Positions 25,267 through 34,209 of a DNA stretch of 64,000 nt are shown here, piece by piece. Every line of letters begins with the position of its first letter. Position 1 is the first letter of the stretch. Source of the stretch: Tenacibaculum soleae (GTDB lineage: Bacteria > Bacteroidota > Bacteroidia > Flavobacteriales > Flavobacteriaceae); contig NZ_MAKX01000024.1 of the NCBI RefSeq assembly GCF_001693415.1, forward strand, positions 83,303 through 147,302. Direction: 5' to 3'. The notes under the pieces were generated by a model. It did no database searches. It was not told where the DNA came from and saw nothing but the letters and a program-made list of their open reading frames with translations. The position numbers and the translations under genes are program-made.

Positions 25267-27975
25267 ATGAGTGAAGAAAATAATAATTACGAACACGACG
25301 AAGAATTAAATCAACCAATTGAAAATACAGAAACGATAACCAAAGTTACCGGAATGTATAAAGAATGGTTTTTAGATTACGCTTCGTATGTAATTTTAGA
25401 AAGAGCTGTTCCGTCGTTAGAAGACGGTTTAAAACCGGTACAACGTAGAATAATGCATTCTATGAAAGACCTTGATGATGGGCGTTACAATAAAGTAGCT
25501 AATATTGTAGGGCATACCATGCAGTACCACCCGCATGGAGATGCTTCTATTGCCGATGCGATGGTGCAAATTGGTCAGAAAGAATTACTGATTGATATGC
25601 AAGGTAACTGGGGAAATATCTTAACAGGAGATAGGGCGGCAGCATCAAGATATATTGAAGCACGTTTATCAAAATTTGCCTTAGATGTTGTTTTTAATCC
25701 AAAAACCACCGAATGGAAACAATCGTATGATGGTAGAAGAAAAGAACCGATAGATTTACCCGTAAAATTTCCTTTATTACTAGCACAAGGGGCAGAGGGA
25801 ATTGCAGTAGGTTTATCAACCAAAATATTACCGCACAATTTTAATGAATTAATTGATGCTTCTATAAAATATTTAAAAGGAAGAAGCTTTACCATAGTCC
25901 CTGATTTTTTAACAGGCGGAATTGCAGATTTTACCAATTATAATGATGGTAAACGAGGAGGGAAGGTTCGAGTGCGTGCAAAAATATCTCAATTAGATAA
26001 AAAAACATTAGTCATTACCGAGGTGCCGTTTGGTACTACAACTTCGTCATTAATAGATAGTATTTTAAAAGCAAATGATAAAGGTAAAATCCGTATTAAA
26101 AAAATAGAAGACAATACGGCTGCAAATGTTGAAATTTTAGTGCATTTACCACCAAATGTATCGCCAGATAAAACAATTGATGCTTTATATGCATTTACAA
26201 ATTGTGAAAATTCTATTTCGCCTTTATGCTGTACAATTCAAAATAACACGCCTGTTTTTTTAGGAGTATCAGAATTGTTAAAACACTCAACCGATTTAAC
26301 AGTTAATTTATTAAAAAGAGAACTTGAAATTCAATTAAATGAATTACAAGAACAATGGCATTTTGCATCATTAGAGCGAATTTTTATTGAGAATAGAATT
26401 TATCGTGATATTGAAGAGGTTGATACTTGGCAAGGTGTTATCGAAGCAATTGATGCAGGTTTACAACCACATATAAAACATTTAAAACGTGCCATTACTG
26501 AAGAAGATATTGTTCGATTAACAGAAATTAGAATAAAAAAAATATCAAAGTTTGATATTGATAAAGCAAAGCAGTTTATTGAAAGCTTAGAAGATAAAAT
26601 AGCAGTAGTTAAAAATCATTTAGCTAATTTAATCGAATTTGCAATCGATTATTTTAAAGACTTAAAAACGAAATACGGGAAGGGAAAAGAACGTAAAACT
26701 GAAATTAGAATATTTGATGATATTGTAGCTACAAAAGTAGTAATGCGTAATACCAAACTGTATGTAAACAGAGAAGAAGGGTTTATAGGGACTTCACTAA
26801 AAAAAGACGAATATGTTACCGATTGTGCAGATATTGATGATGTAATTGTTTTTAGAGATAATGGATCAATGATGGTTACCAAAGTAGCCTCTAAAACCTT
26901 TGTAGGTAAAGGAATTATTCATTTAGCTATTTTTAAGAAAAAAGATAAACGTACCGTTTTTAATATGATTTATATAGATGGGGCTAAAGGACCATCGTAT
27001 ATGAAGCGATTTAATGTTACCTCGGTTACTAGAGATAAAGAATACCTGTTAGCAAATAACAATCCAAAATCAAAAGTATTATATTTCACAGCAAACCCTA
27101 ATGGAGAAGCTGAGGTTGTAACTGTAAATTTACGAGCAGTTGGAAGTGTAAAAAAACTAAAATGGGATATTGATTTTGCAGATTTATCTGTAAAAGGTCG
27201 TAGTGTACGAGGTAATTTAGTTAGCAAATACAGTGTAAAAAAAATAGATTTTAAAGAAGCAGGAGTATCAACATTAAAACCACGTAAAATTTGGTTTGAT
27301 GATGCCGTACAGCGTTTAAATGTTGATGGTAGAGGTGAATTACTTGGCGAGTTTAAAGCAGAAGATAAAATTTTAATAGCTACACAATCAGGTAAAATTA
27401 AAGCAGTATCTCCAGACTTATCAATGCATTTTGATAATGATATGATTGTGTTGGAAAAATGGAAACCTAAAAAACCGATTTCAGCAATTTATTTTGATGG
27501 AGAAAAAGAACGTTACTATGTAAAGCGTTTTTTAATTGAAACAGTTGATAAAGAAGAAATTTTTGTTTCTGAAAGTGAAAAATCGAAATTAGAAATCATA
27601 GCTACTGATTACAGGCCAATGGCTGAGGTTATCTTTTCAAAGCGTAGTTTGGATAAGTTAACAGTAAACTTTGAAGATTTTATCGCTATAAAAGGTATTA
27701 AAGCACAAGGTAACCAGTTAACTACAGATAAAATTCGAACGGTGAATTTATTAGATTCTTTACCTTACGATGAGCTTGAAAAAGAAAAGGTTGAAGAAAT
27801 TGAAGTAAAAGAAGAAGAGGAGATTGTAGAAAATAGTTTACCGCTTGATATTGAAGTAGTGTCTCAAAAAGAGTTTATAAACTCAAAAGAAGATAAAGCA
27901 AAAAAAGCTTTAGCAAGAGCACTTCAGAAAAAGAAGCAAGCGAAAGAAGATGATAGTCAAGAAAGCTTATTTTAA
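25267..27975 (+). CDS. parC: DNA topoisomerase IV subunit A
   Basis: A 902-residue A subunit. It has the N-terminal winged-helix region ERAVPSLEDGLKPVQRRIMHSM, HPHGDASIADAMVQIGQ, and the catalytic Tyr in AAASRYIEARLSKFA. The C-terminal half (about 520-840) is a divergent beta-pinwheel without a clear GyrA box (QRRGGxG), which favours ParC over GyrA. A strongly charged Glu/Lys tail (about 830-902) ends in DDSQESLF. It breaks and rejoins DNA with ParE to separate daughter chromosomes. It is the third gene of the parE, small membrane protein, parC cassette. Confidence 0.92.
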   Translation: MSEENNNYEHDEELNQPIENTETITKVTGMYKEWFLDYASYVILERAVPSLEDGLKPVQRRIMHSMKDLDDGRYNKVANIVGHTMQYHPHGDASIADAMVQIGQKELLIDMQGNWGNILTGDRAAASRYIEARLSKFALDVVFNPKTTEWKQSYDGRRKEPIDLPVKFPLLLAQGAEGIAVGLSTKILPHNFNELIDASIKYLKGRSFTIVPDFLTGGIADFTNYNDGKRGGKVRVRAKISQLDKKTLVITEVPFGTTTSSLIDSILKANDKGKIRIKKIEDNTAANVEILVHLPPNVSPDKTIDALYAFTNCENSISPLCCTIQNNTPVFLGVSELLKHSTDLTVNLLKRELEIQLNELQEQWHFASLERIFIENRIYRDIEEVDTWQGVIEAIDAGLQPHIKHLKRAITEEDIVRLTEIRIKKISKFDIDKAKQFIESLEDKIAVVKNHLANLIEFAIDYFKDLKTKYGKGKERKTEIRIFDDIVATKVVMRNTKLYVNREEGFIGTSLKKDEYVTDCADIDDVIVFRDNGSMMVTKVASKTFVGKGIIHLAIFKKKDKRTVFNMIYIDGAKGPSYMKRFNVTSVTRDKEYLLANNNPKSKVLYFTANPNGEAEVVTVNLRAVGSVKKLKWDIDFADLSVKGRSVRGNLVSKYSVKKIDFKEAGVSTLKPRKIWFDDAVQRLNVDGRGELLGEFKAEDKILIATQSGKIKAVSPDLSMHFDNDMIVLEKWKPKKPISAIYFDGEKERYYVKRFLIETVDKEEIFVSESEKSKLEIIATDYRPMAEVIFSKRSLDKLTVNFEDFIAIKGIKAQGNQLTTDKIRTVNLLDSLPYDELEKEKVEEIEVKEEEEIVENSLPLDIEVVSQKEFINSKEDKAKKALARALQKKKQAKEDDSQESLF

Positions 27976-28108
27976 ATGAAAATAATAGGCTGTAAATATT
28001 TATTACAAGCAGTAAACCCTAACATCTTGGTTTAAGAAGTTTGTTAATTTTTTAGATTTTTATGTGAAAACTATTCATACAACAAAAGCATTTAAATTAT
28101 CAATATAA

Positions 28109-28963
28109 ATGAAAGATTTATTTAAATATCAACTAAACTTAAACTCTGTATTTGGCATTTTAGCCTATATATTAGTGATCGTGTTTGTTGCATGGCTTCT
28201 TTCTAGAGTTATAAGATACATTATAGTTCAAATTATCAAACGAAGAAAAATAGATCGTTATGGTAAAACAAGTATTTTGTTTTTACGAAATTCGGTAAAA
28301 TTCTTTCTAGGGTTATTTGGTATTATATACATTATTATGACAGTGCCAGCTTTTAGAAGTCAAGCAGCCTTAATTTTTTCAGGAGCCGGTATTTTAGCAG
28401 CCATTATAGGTTTTGCAGCACAAGCAGCTTTATCTAATTTAATAGCAGGAGCATTCATTGTTATTTTTCGTCCGTTCCGAGTAGGAGATTATATTAAATT
28501 AGATGATACACGTGTAGGTATAGTTGAAGATATTACTTTGCGACATACAGTAATTAATAATTTTGAAAACAAACGTTTAATTATTCCTAATTCTGTAATC
28601 AGTACTGATTCGGTATTAAATCATACTATTGAAGATTCGCATGTTTTAAGTTTTAATAATTTTAAATTAGGCCTAAAGGCGGATATTGATTTAGCACGAC
28701 AAATTATACAAGAAGAAGCAATAAAACTACCTACCGTAATCGATTTTAGAACACCAGAGCAAGTAATGGCAGATGCACAACAGGTAGATGTTCGTGTAAT
28801 TGATGTTGCTACCGATCATATACATATGCGTGCATACGTATGGTTAAATGAACCTTTTCAAGAATTTAAAACTAAATGTGCTTTAAAAGAAGCTGTACAC
28901 AAGCGTTTTTTAGCTGAAGGCGTAGCATTACCAATTCCTATATATAAAGTGGTAAAAGTGTAA
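28109..28963 (+). CDS. MscS-family mechanosensitive channel
   Basis: A 284-residue protein with three N-terminal membrane helices (about 14-36, 62-84 and 90-118) and a cytoplasmic beta and alpha/beta part. The pore helix FSGAGILAAIIGFAAQAALSNLIAGAFIVIFRPFRVGDYI matches the Gly/Ala-packed TM3 of small MscS channels, followed by the typical beta-domain VGIVEDITLRHTVINNFENKRLIIPNS. It releases solutes on hypo-osmotic shock. The length matches E. coli MscS (286). It stands alone, with 133 bases upstream and a convergent gene downstream. Confidence 0.93.
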   Translation: MKDLFKYQLNLNSVFGILAYILVIVFVAWLLSRVIRYIIVQIIKRRKIDRYGKTSILFLRNSVKFFLGLFGIIYIIMTVPAFRSQAALIFSGAGILAAIIGFAAQAALSNLIAGAFIVIFRPFRVGDYIKLDDTRVGIVEDITLRHTVINNFENKRLIIPNSVISTDSVLNHTIEDSHVLSFNNFKLGLKADIDLARQIIQEEAIKLPTVIDFRTPEQVMADAQQVDVRVIDVATDHIHMRAYVWLNEPFQEFKTKCALKEAVHKRFLAEGVALPIPIYKVVKV

Positions 28964-28977
28964 GATTGTTTTTAAGG

Positions 28978-29283
28978 TTATTTTTTAAATAAAAAACCAA
29001 AACCTATTCTACTTAAAAACTTTTTTTCAAAAGCCCAAAAGAATTTAAATTGCCCAAATAACCAGCCAACTATAGGTAAGGTTGTTTGGTAAATAGGAAA
29101 AATAAGTAAAATACGCAGTGGCCAGTATATCCAAGGAGAAGTGGTTTCGAGCGAAAGTCCAAAAAAGGCAGTAATTGGTTTTGCAACCCAAGAAGCAAAC
29201 GATCCGTTAATTGAAAAAACAATTAATACTGCAATTACATCCCAAGTAGTTTCTAAACCCCAACGTTGTTTTAATTTTTCCAT
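28978..29283 (-). CDS. Small membrane protein, DUF6787-like
   Basis: A 101-residue protein with two or three hydrophobic segments (about 11-32, 45-62 and 65-78) and a basic C-terminus. MEKLKQRWGLETTWDVIAVLIVFSINGSFA resembles the start of a small uncharacterised Bacteroidota family (DUF6787). An in-frame ATG 12 codons upstream (29319) is possible, but MEKLKQRWG at 29283 is the better family start. Function unknown. It converges with the MscS gene with 14 bases between the stops. Confidence 0.6.
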   Translation of the reverse strand: MEKLKQRWGLETTWDVIAVLIVFSINGSFASWVAKPITAFFGLSLETTSPWIYWPLRILLIFPIYQTTLPIVGWLFGQFKFFWAFEKKFLSRIGFGFLFKK

Positions 29284-29355
29284 GGGCGCAAAAGTAATTA
29301 AAAGAAAAAAGGCAAACAAATGTTTACCCTTTTTGATATTGTAGAAAAGTAAGAT

Positions 29356-30003
29356 TTATTTTTTTCCAAAAACACTACCTAATAAACCACCAAGTAATCC
29401 ACCGCCAGATTTTTGCTGACTTGCGCCACCTAAAACCATACCAGCCACATCATCAACAATACTTCCGTCACCATCAGCATCTAAAATTTGTTCTAAAAAA
29501 CTTTGTTCTTTGTCAGTCGAATTTCCTCCAAGTAAACCACCTAATAAACCACCTAAATCACTAGAGTTATTTACATTTTCTTGTCGTGATTGTTTACCTA
29601 AAACTCCCATTAAAATAGGGGCAGCAGTTTTTAAAATATTTGCAACAGCTCCAGCATCCATACCAGATTTTTGACCAATAACTTGCTCAACACCCTGTTG
29701 TTTACTTCCTAAAACATGTTTTAATATATTGCCACCATCTTGTAAAACATCAGCATTTACACCACCATCAAATAAATCACCTAAATTATCTAAAATATCA
29801 CCATCATGTTTGTTTAAAGCACCCATTAAACCTTCGGCACCTTGTGGTGAAGCTGAATTACGTTGCATTGCTTTCATTAAAACAGGCAAAGCCATGGTTA
29901 AAACACTACTTGTTTTATTAGTATCTTGTCCGGTTGATCCTGCTACTCCAGATATGATTGATTTACCTAAATCACTGTTTAATAAGTCTAAAATTCCTGC
30001 CAT
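29356..30003 (-). CDS. DUF937 family protein
   Basis: A 215-residue soluble protein without a signal peptide. The N-terminal MAGILDLLNSDLGKSIISGVAGSTG with LPVLMKAMQRN and the second repeat AVANILKTAAPILMGVLGKQ match DUF937 (YidB-like, short helical repeats). The central and C-terminal parts are Gly/Leu-rich (GGLLGGLLGG, repeated near the end), low in complexity and probably sticky or oligomeric. A DADGDGSIVDD segment at about 175-185 resembles an EF-hand or dockerin-type calcium loop. Role unknown. Confidence 0.8.
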   Translation of the reverse strand: MAGILDLLNSDLGKSIISGVAGSTGQDTNKTSSVLTMALPVLMKAMQRNSASPQGAEGLMGALNKHDGDILDNLGDLFDGGVNADVLQDGGNILKHVLGSKQQGVEQVIGQKSGMDAGAVANILKTAAPILMGVLGKQSRQENVNNSSDLGGLLGGLLGGNSTDKEQSFLEQILDADGDGSIVDDVAGMVLGGASQQKSGGGLLGGLLGSVFGKK

Positions 30004-30125
30004 TGTGTTGTGTTGTTATAATTTATAATTAGTTTTCAATAATTAAGACACAAGTTACGAATTAAACGTCACATTTTTTTAAATATTTATTTTACCTTAC
30101 AGCCTTTAAAAATTAAATCAATTAA

Positions 30126-31451
30126 ATGAGAAAATTAGCGTTACACTGGCAAATTTTAATAGGAATGATTCTGGGAATATTATTCGGAATAGGAATGACT
30201 TTTACAGAGGGAGGAGCAGATTTTGTAGGAAATTGGATAAAACCATTAGGTACCATTTTTGTAAAATTATTAAAATTAATCGCTGTACCTTTAATTATTG
30301 CCTCATTGGTAAAGGGAATATCAGATTTAAAAGATATTTCTAAATTTAAAAATATGGGGTTAAAAACAATCATTATATATATAGGTACTACTGTAATTGC
30401 TATAACAATAGGTTTAGCTTTGGTAAATGTTGTGGAGCCTGGTAATGGAATATCAGAAGAAACAATTACTAAATTAACAGAAACATATGCTAATAGTGGT
30501 GGAGTACAATCTAAAATAGCAGAAGCAAATAAGCAACAGTCAAGTGGAAAATTACAATTTTTGGTTGATATGGTGCCTGATAATGCTATAAAGGCAATGG
30601 GAAGTAACAAATCGATGTTACAAGTTATTTTCTTTACTATTTTTTTAGGAATATCAATGTTGTTGGTAGGTGAAAAACGAGCGAAACCGTTAAAAAAGTT
30701 TTTTGATTCTTTAAACGAAGTAGTTTTAAAAATGGTAGATTTAATTATGTTATCAGCACCTTATGCGGTTTTTGCTTTGCTTGCAAGCGTGGTGGTGTCA
30801 TCAAATGATCCAGATTTATTATTAGCTTTACTAAAATATGCATTAACCGTTGTAGGAGGGTTAATACTTTTAGTAGGTTTTTATATGCTTTTGGTAAGTA
30901 TTTATACAAAGAAAAATCCATTATGGTTTTTAAAACAAATAAGTCCAGCACAATTATTAGCATTTTCAACAAGTTCAAGTGCAGCAACTTTACCTGTAAC
31001 TATGGAGCGAGTTGAGGAGCATGTAGGGGTTGATAAAGAAGTATCAAGTTTTGTATTACCAGTAGGTGCTACCATTAATATGGATGGTACAAGTTTATAT
31101 CAAGCAGTAGCAGCGGTTTTTATAGCACAAGCATTAAGTTTCGATTTATCTTTTGCAGATCAATTAACAATTATAGTAACAGCATTATTAGCATCAATAG
31201 GTTCGGCAGCAGTGCCAGGAGCAGGCATGGTAATGTTAGTAATTGTATTAGAATCGGTAGGTTTTCCTGCGGATAAATTAGCTATAGGGTTGGCTTTAAT
31301 TTTTGCGGTTGATAGACCACTAGATATGTGTAGAACGGTTATTAACGTAACTGGTGATGCTACGGTAGCTACGTTGGTAGCAAAATCGGTAGATAAATTG
31401 CACGAACCAAAACCAAAAAATTGGGATGATAATTACGATAAAGTGAAATAA
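30126..31451 (+). CDS. Dicarboxylate/amino-acid:cation symporter (GltP/DAACS family)
   Basis: A 441-residue inner-membrane transporter of the GltPh fold with about eight helices and two re-entrant loops. The SSSAATLPVTM serine-rich hairpin (HP1), the GATINMDGTSLYQ motif in TM7 with the sodium-binding NMDGT, and the VPGAGMVML hairpin (HP2) followed by AVDRPLDMCRTVINVTGD in TM8 are all present. The Asp and Arg in TM8 suggest acidic substrates such as glutamate, aspartate or C4-dicarboxylates taken up with Na+ or H+. It is a single-gene unit ended by a strong hairpin. Confidence 0.93.
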   Translation: MRKLALHWQILIGMILGILFGIGMTFTEGGADFVGNWIKPLGTIFVKLLKLIAVPLIIASLVKGISDLKDISKFKNMGLKTIIIYIGTTVIAITIGLALVNVVEPGNGISEETITKLTETYANSGGVQSKIAEANKQQSSGKLQFLVDMVPDNAIKAMGSNKSMLQVIFFTIFLGISMLLVGEKRAKPLKKFFDSLNEVVLKMVDLIMLSAPYAVFALLASVVVSSNDPDLLLALLKYALTVVGGLILLVGFYMLLVSIYTKKNPLWFLKQISPAQLLAFSTSSSAATLPVTMERVEEHVGVDKEVSSFVLPVGATINMDGTSLYQAVAAVFIAQALSFDLSFADQLTIIVTALLASIGSAAVPGAGMVMLVIVLESVGFPADKLAIGLALIFAVDRPLDMCRTVINVTGDATVATLVAKSVDKLHEPKPKNWDDNYDKVK

Positions 31452-31474
31452 AAAAATTAAAATATAATAAGTGT

Positions 31475-31512
31475 AAAAGCATCAATGAAATAATTTTTTA
31501 TTGATGCTTTTT
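31475..31512 (+). terminator. Intrinsic terminator after the symporter gene
   Basis: Stem AAAAGCATCAAT / ATTGATGCTTTT (12 bp) with a 14-nt loop, 24 bases after the stop. Confidence 0.8.
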
Positions 31513-31535
31513 GATTTAAAGAAATATGATTATAA

Positions 31536-32099
31536 ATGAAAATAGAAAATATTTTTAACGATTTAAAAAAAGACTTACAATCTATAAATAAAAAAGCGAA
31601 TGAGAGATTATTAAAAGAAGAGCAAGTAAGGTCAAGTATATTCTGTTCTTTAAAAAATCAAGGGTATAGCGTAGCTGCTGAAAGAAATTTTAATAAAAGT
31701 TCTGAAAAAGAATGTGATTTGGTTTTTTGGAAAGGTTCAGGGGTAGAATCATGGATGGAAATAAAAACAAGTTGGTATTCATTGCTTAAAGAAGATGTAA
31801 GACGATTAGATAAAAGAGGAAATGATACCTGGAATAATAAGCCTAGAGAACAATATGAAAGTTGGAAAAGAGATATTAAAAAATTACAAAATATAGAAAA
31901 TACTAAACACCCAAAGTATTTCGTTCTTGTTGAACAGTGTAATCAAGATTCACTTTTTGAAGAATTATATACAAAAAATAAATATAATATTAAAGAGGAT
32001 TTTGAAAGTGTAAAATGTGAAAAAATAGAATTTGAATTGAGGTGGAATAAAGCTCCTGTTGATAAGTGTGTTGTTAGGGTGTTTGATTTAAAAATATAA
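31536..32099 (+). CDS. Candidate PD-(D/E)XK nuclease-fold protein
   Basis: A 187-residue soluble protein that I do not recognise as a named family. It shows the layout of the restriction-endonuclease-like fold: a helix with Glu residues (E27-E29, LLKEEQVRSSIF), then YSVAAERNF, then E59-C-D61-LVFWKG, then W73-M-E75-I-K77. The D61 ... E75-x-K77 pattern is the PD-(D/E)XK catalytic set, followed by a strand YFVLVEQ. No methylase or partner lies nearby. It starts 24 bases after the symporter terminator, and the sulfurtransferase gene follows after 5 bases. A non-nuclease role in the same fold, or a degenerate restriction protein, cannot be excluded. Confidence 0.5.
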   Translation: MKIENIFNDLKKDLQSINKKANERLLKEEQVRSSIFCSLKNQGYSVAAERNFNKSSEKECDLVFWKGSGVESWMEIKTSWYSLLKEDVRRLDKRGNDTWNNKPREQYESWKRDIKKLQNIENTKHPKYFVLVEQCNQDSLFEELYTKNKYNIKEDFESVKCEKIEFELRWNKAPVDKCVVRVFDLKI

Positions 32100-32104
32100 A
32101 ATAA

Positions 32105-32944
32105 ATGAATCTTAAAGTTAAAAAACCAATCGTTACTGTAACATGGTTATACAACAATAAAGAAAAAGAAAATTTAATAATTTTAGATGCTAGTATACTA
32201 AAAGTAGGAACGGCACAAAAGAAAGAGGAGTCAAAAAAAACAATTCCAAATTCTACTTTTTTCGATTTAAAAAACGTGTTTTTAAATAAAGATGGGCAAT
32301 TCCCAAATACTATTCCAACACAAAACCATTTTGAAGAAGAAGTTCGAAAATTAGGAATTAACAAAGATAGTTGTGTTGTGGTTTATGATGATTTAGGCGT
32401 GTATTCTTCACCTAGAGCATGGTGGTTATTTAAATTATTCGGGTTTAAAAATGTAGCTGTTTTAAATGGTGGTTTACCTGCTTGGGTCAAAAACAATTAT
32501 CCAATAGAGTTTTTATCATTAAAAGAATCTCAACAAGGAAGTTTTACAGCTATTTTTCAAAAAGAATTACTTTGTAAAACGGATAATGTTTTGTTGGCGT
32601 CTAATAATAAACAGATGATTTTAGATGCTCGATCTAAAGAAAGATTTTATGCAACAGTTCCGGAGCCTAGAAAAGATTTAAGAGGTGGACATATTCCGAA
32701 CTCTAAAAGTTTGCCTTATACTGAACTACAGGTTGATGGTAAAATGAAATCTAAAGAAGAGTTACAAAAAGTTTTTTCAATATTAAATCCACATAATAGG
32801 AAAGTCATTTTTTCTTGTGGATCAGGAATTACTGCATGTATCTTAGCTTTAGCTAATGAAATTATTGGAAATACTAATTATAGTGTTTACGATGGTTCTT
32901 GGACAGAATGGGCAAGTACTTTAGAGCTTCCTGTTGAAAAATAA
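32105..32944 (+). CDS. 3-mercaptopyruvate/thiosulfate sulfurtransferase
   Basis: A 279-residue protein of two rhodanese domains. The N-terminal inactive domain has VVYDDLGVYSSPRAWWLFKLFGFKNVAVLNGG. The C-terminal domain has DARSKERF, RGGHIPNSKSLPY and the active-site loop C238-G-S-G-I-T-A. A CG(S/T)G(V/I)T loop is typical of mercaptopyruvate sulfurtransferases, while thiosulfate sulfurtransferases usually have basic residues there. It transfers sulfur from mercaptopyruvate to a thiol or cyanide acceptor. Length is normal. The gene is five bases after the candidate nuclease gene and is probably cotranscribed. Confidence 0.9.
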   Translation: MNLKVKKPIVTVTWLYNNKEKENLIILDASILKVGTAQKKEESKKTIPNSTFFDLKNVFLNKDGQFPNTIPTQNHFEEEVRKLGINKDSCVVVYDDLGVYSSPRAWWLFKLFGFKNVAVLNGGLPAWVKNNYPIEFLSLKESQQGSFTAIFQKELLCKTDNVLLASNNKQMILDARSKERFYATVPEPRKDLRGGHIPNSKSLPYTELQVDGKMKSKEELQKVFSILNPHNRKVIFSCGSGITACILALANEIIGNTNYSVYDGSWTEWASTLELPVEK

Positions 32945-32956
32945 ATTAACGTATGA

Positions 32957-32993
32957 TTCAAAAAAAAGCCACTATTTAATAGCGACTTTTTAA
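32957..32993. terminator. Possible bidirectional terminator
   Basis: An imperfect hairpin (AAAAAGCCACTATT against AATAGCGACTTTTT, two mismatches) followed by a short A/T stretch lies between the convergent sulfurtransferase and membrane-protein genes. Confidence 0.5.
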
Positions 32994-33506
32994 TTATATT
33001 AATTTTCTTACCTCTTGTTTTAAGTAAATAATAGAGGTTTGTGTAGGGTTTTCATTTTGAGAATAATCTATCAAAACATTTTCGCGTAATTTTTTTGCAG
33101 AATCAGAGGTGTCGGCAGTACTACGTAATTTGGCTATTATTGATAATTTGGCAGCTAATATAGCTTTCCAACTATCCTCCGATACGTATAATTGTTGTAC
33201 CATATTATGCTCGTATTCTTGTTCGATATTAGCAATTAATAATTGTAAATAACTATTTACATCATCACCAATAGGGTTTACTCTAATTAGTAGTTTAGTT
33301 GGGTTTATTCGTTCGCAAAATAAAAGTAAGCGTTCATAAGCCTGTAATTTAATAGGTAAGCTTTCACGCTTTTTATCAACTAAAGCATTAAACTTTTTTT
33401 CATTATTATCTTGCTTAATAAATGCGCCTAATATAAAATAAGCTACAAATCCTGTTACTAATGCGGGTAACGCGTATGCTAATCCTTCAATAATTTTATC
33501 TTCCAT
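32994..33506 (-). CDS. Unrecognised membrane-anchored protein of the SatD operon
   Basis: A 170-residue protein with one N-terminal membrane helix (about 6-26, GLAYALPALVTGFVAYFILGAF) and a long helical soluble domain (KLQAYERLLLFCERINPTKLLIRV, then LIANIEQEYEHNMVQQLYVSEDSWKAI). I do not know its function. The ATG at 33506 is favoured over one five codons upstream. The start overlaps the DUF3307 gene by 11 bases, which with the SatD gene makes a tight three-gene unit, so a shared role is likely. Confidence 0.65.
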   Translation of the reverse strand: MEDKIIEGLAYALPALVTGFVAYFILGAFIKQDNNEKKFNALVDKKRESLPIKLQAYERLLLFCERINPTKLLIRVNPIGDDVNSYLQLLIANIEQEYEHNMVQQLYVSEDSWKAILAAKLSIIAKLRSTADTSDSAKKLRENVLIDYSQNENPTQTSIIYLKQEVRKLI

Positions 33507-34209
33507 AATGCGAATATACAAGTCCTGTTAAAATAGCCAATCCAAAACTTAATAAAGTTCCAATTAAAATGTATTCAGTTAATTTTCTGTCTTTAGCCAA
33601 GGTTAAATCTCCAAAACGAAAAACAGATTTGGCTGCGAGTAAAAATCCTACTCCAGCCCATTGCCCAATAATTACAAATATAAAAATTAATAAACGTTCT
33701 AAAATACCAATATAATTACCTGCTTTTGATAGTGATTCATTTTCTTTTTTATCATTTTTTTCAGGATTCCATTGCGATATTATTGTTCTTATAATTATTG
33801 AGGACACAAAACTCACAAAAAGTAAGCTAGCTACAAGTAAAAGTTTTTTTTCAGAAAAGTAGAAAGTAACATCAAATTTAATGGGTTTATACCAAAATGT
33901 TACCAATAATAACATTAAAATATGTAAAAATTGATCTAAGAAAAATAACCATCTCTTATTTTTTTTATTTTGTAAATATAACTTTCCTAAATCAATACCA
34001 TAATGTGTTACAACTATAAATAAGATACCCAAAGTGTATTTAAAATTAAAAACTAAAACAAGTAATAGGAGTAATAAATGAATTGATATGTGAAGGTATA
34101 ACTTTTTTGATTTGATTTTTTTCTTCTCCTTGTTTTTAACCCATTTTTCTGATTGAAAAATGAAATCACCTAAAAAATGTGCAATTAAAAATTTTAAAAA
34201 TAAGATCAT
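33496..34209 (-). CDS. DUF3307 membrane protein
   Basis: A 237-residue polytopic protein, about six or seven helices, opening with LKFLIAHFLGDFIFQSEKWVKNKE, the hallmark of DUF3307. HISIHLLLLLLV, HYGIDLGKLYLQ and FLDQFLHILMLLLV hold conserved His and Asp residues inside or near the membrane. The family has no established function. It overlaps SatD by 4 bases (ATGA-type junction) and the downstream membrane protein by 11 bases. Pairing of DUF3307 with SatD is known in this phylum, so it is likely the membrane output or partner of SatD. Confidence 0.85.
   Translation of the reverse strand: MILFLKFLIAHFLGDFIFQSEKWVKNKEKKKIKSKKLYLHISIHLLLLLLVLVFNFKYTLGILFIVVTHYGIDLGKLYLQNKKNKRWLFFLDQFLHILMLLLVTFWYKPIKFDVTFYFSEKKLLLVASLLFVSFVSSIIIRTIISQWNPEKNDKKENESLSKAGNYIGILERLLIFIFVIIGQWAGVGFLLAAKSVFRFGDLTLAKDRKLTEYILIGTLLSFGLAILTGLVYSHYGR

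Noticed and set aside
25575..25937. A 120-codon antisense ORF in parC
   Set aside because: It is a shadow of the conserved parC frame with no recognisable product.
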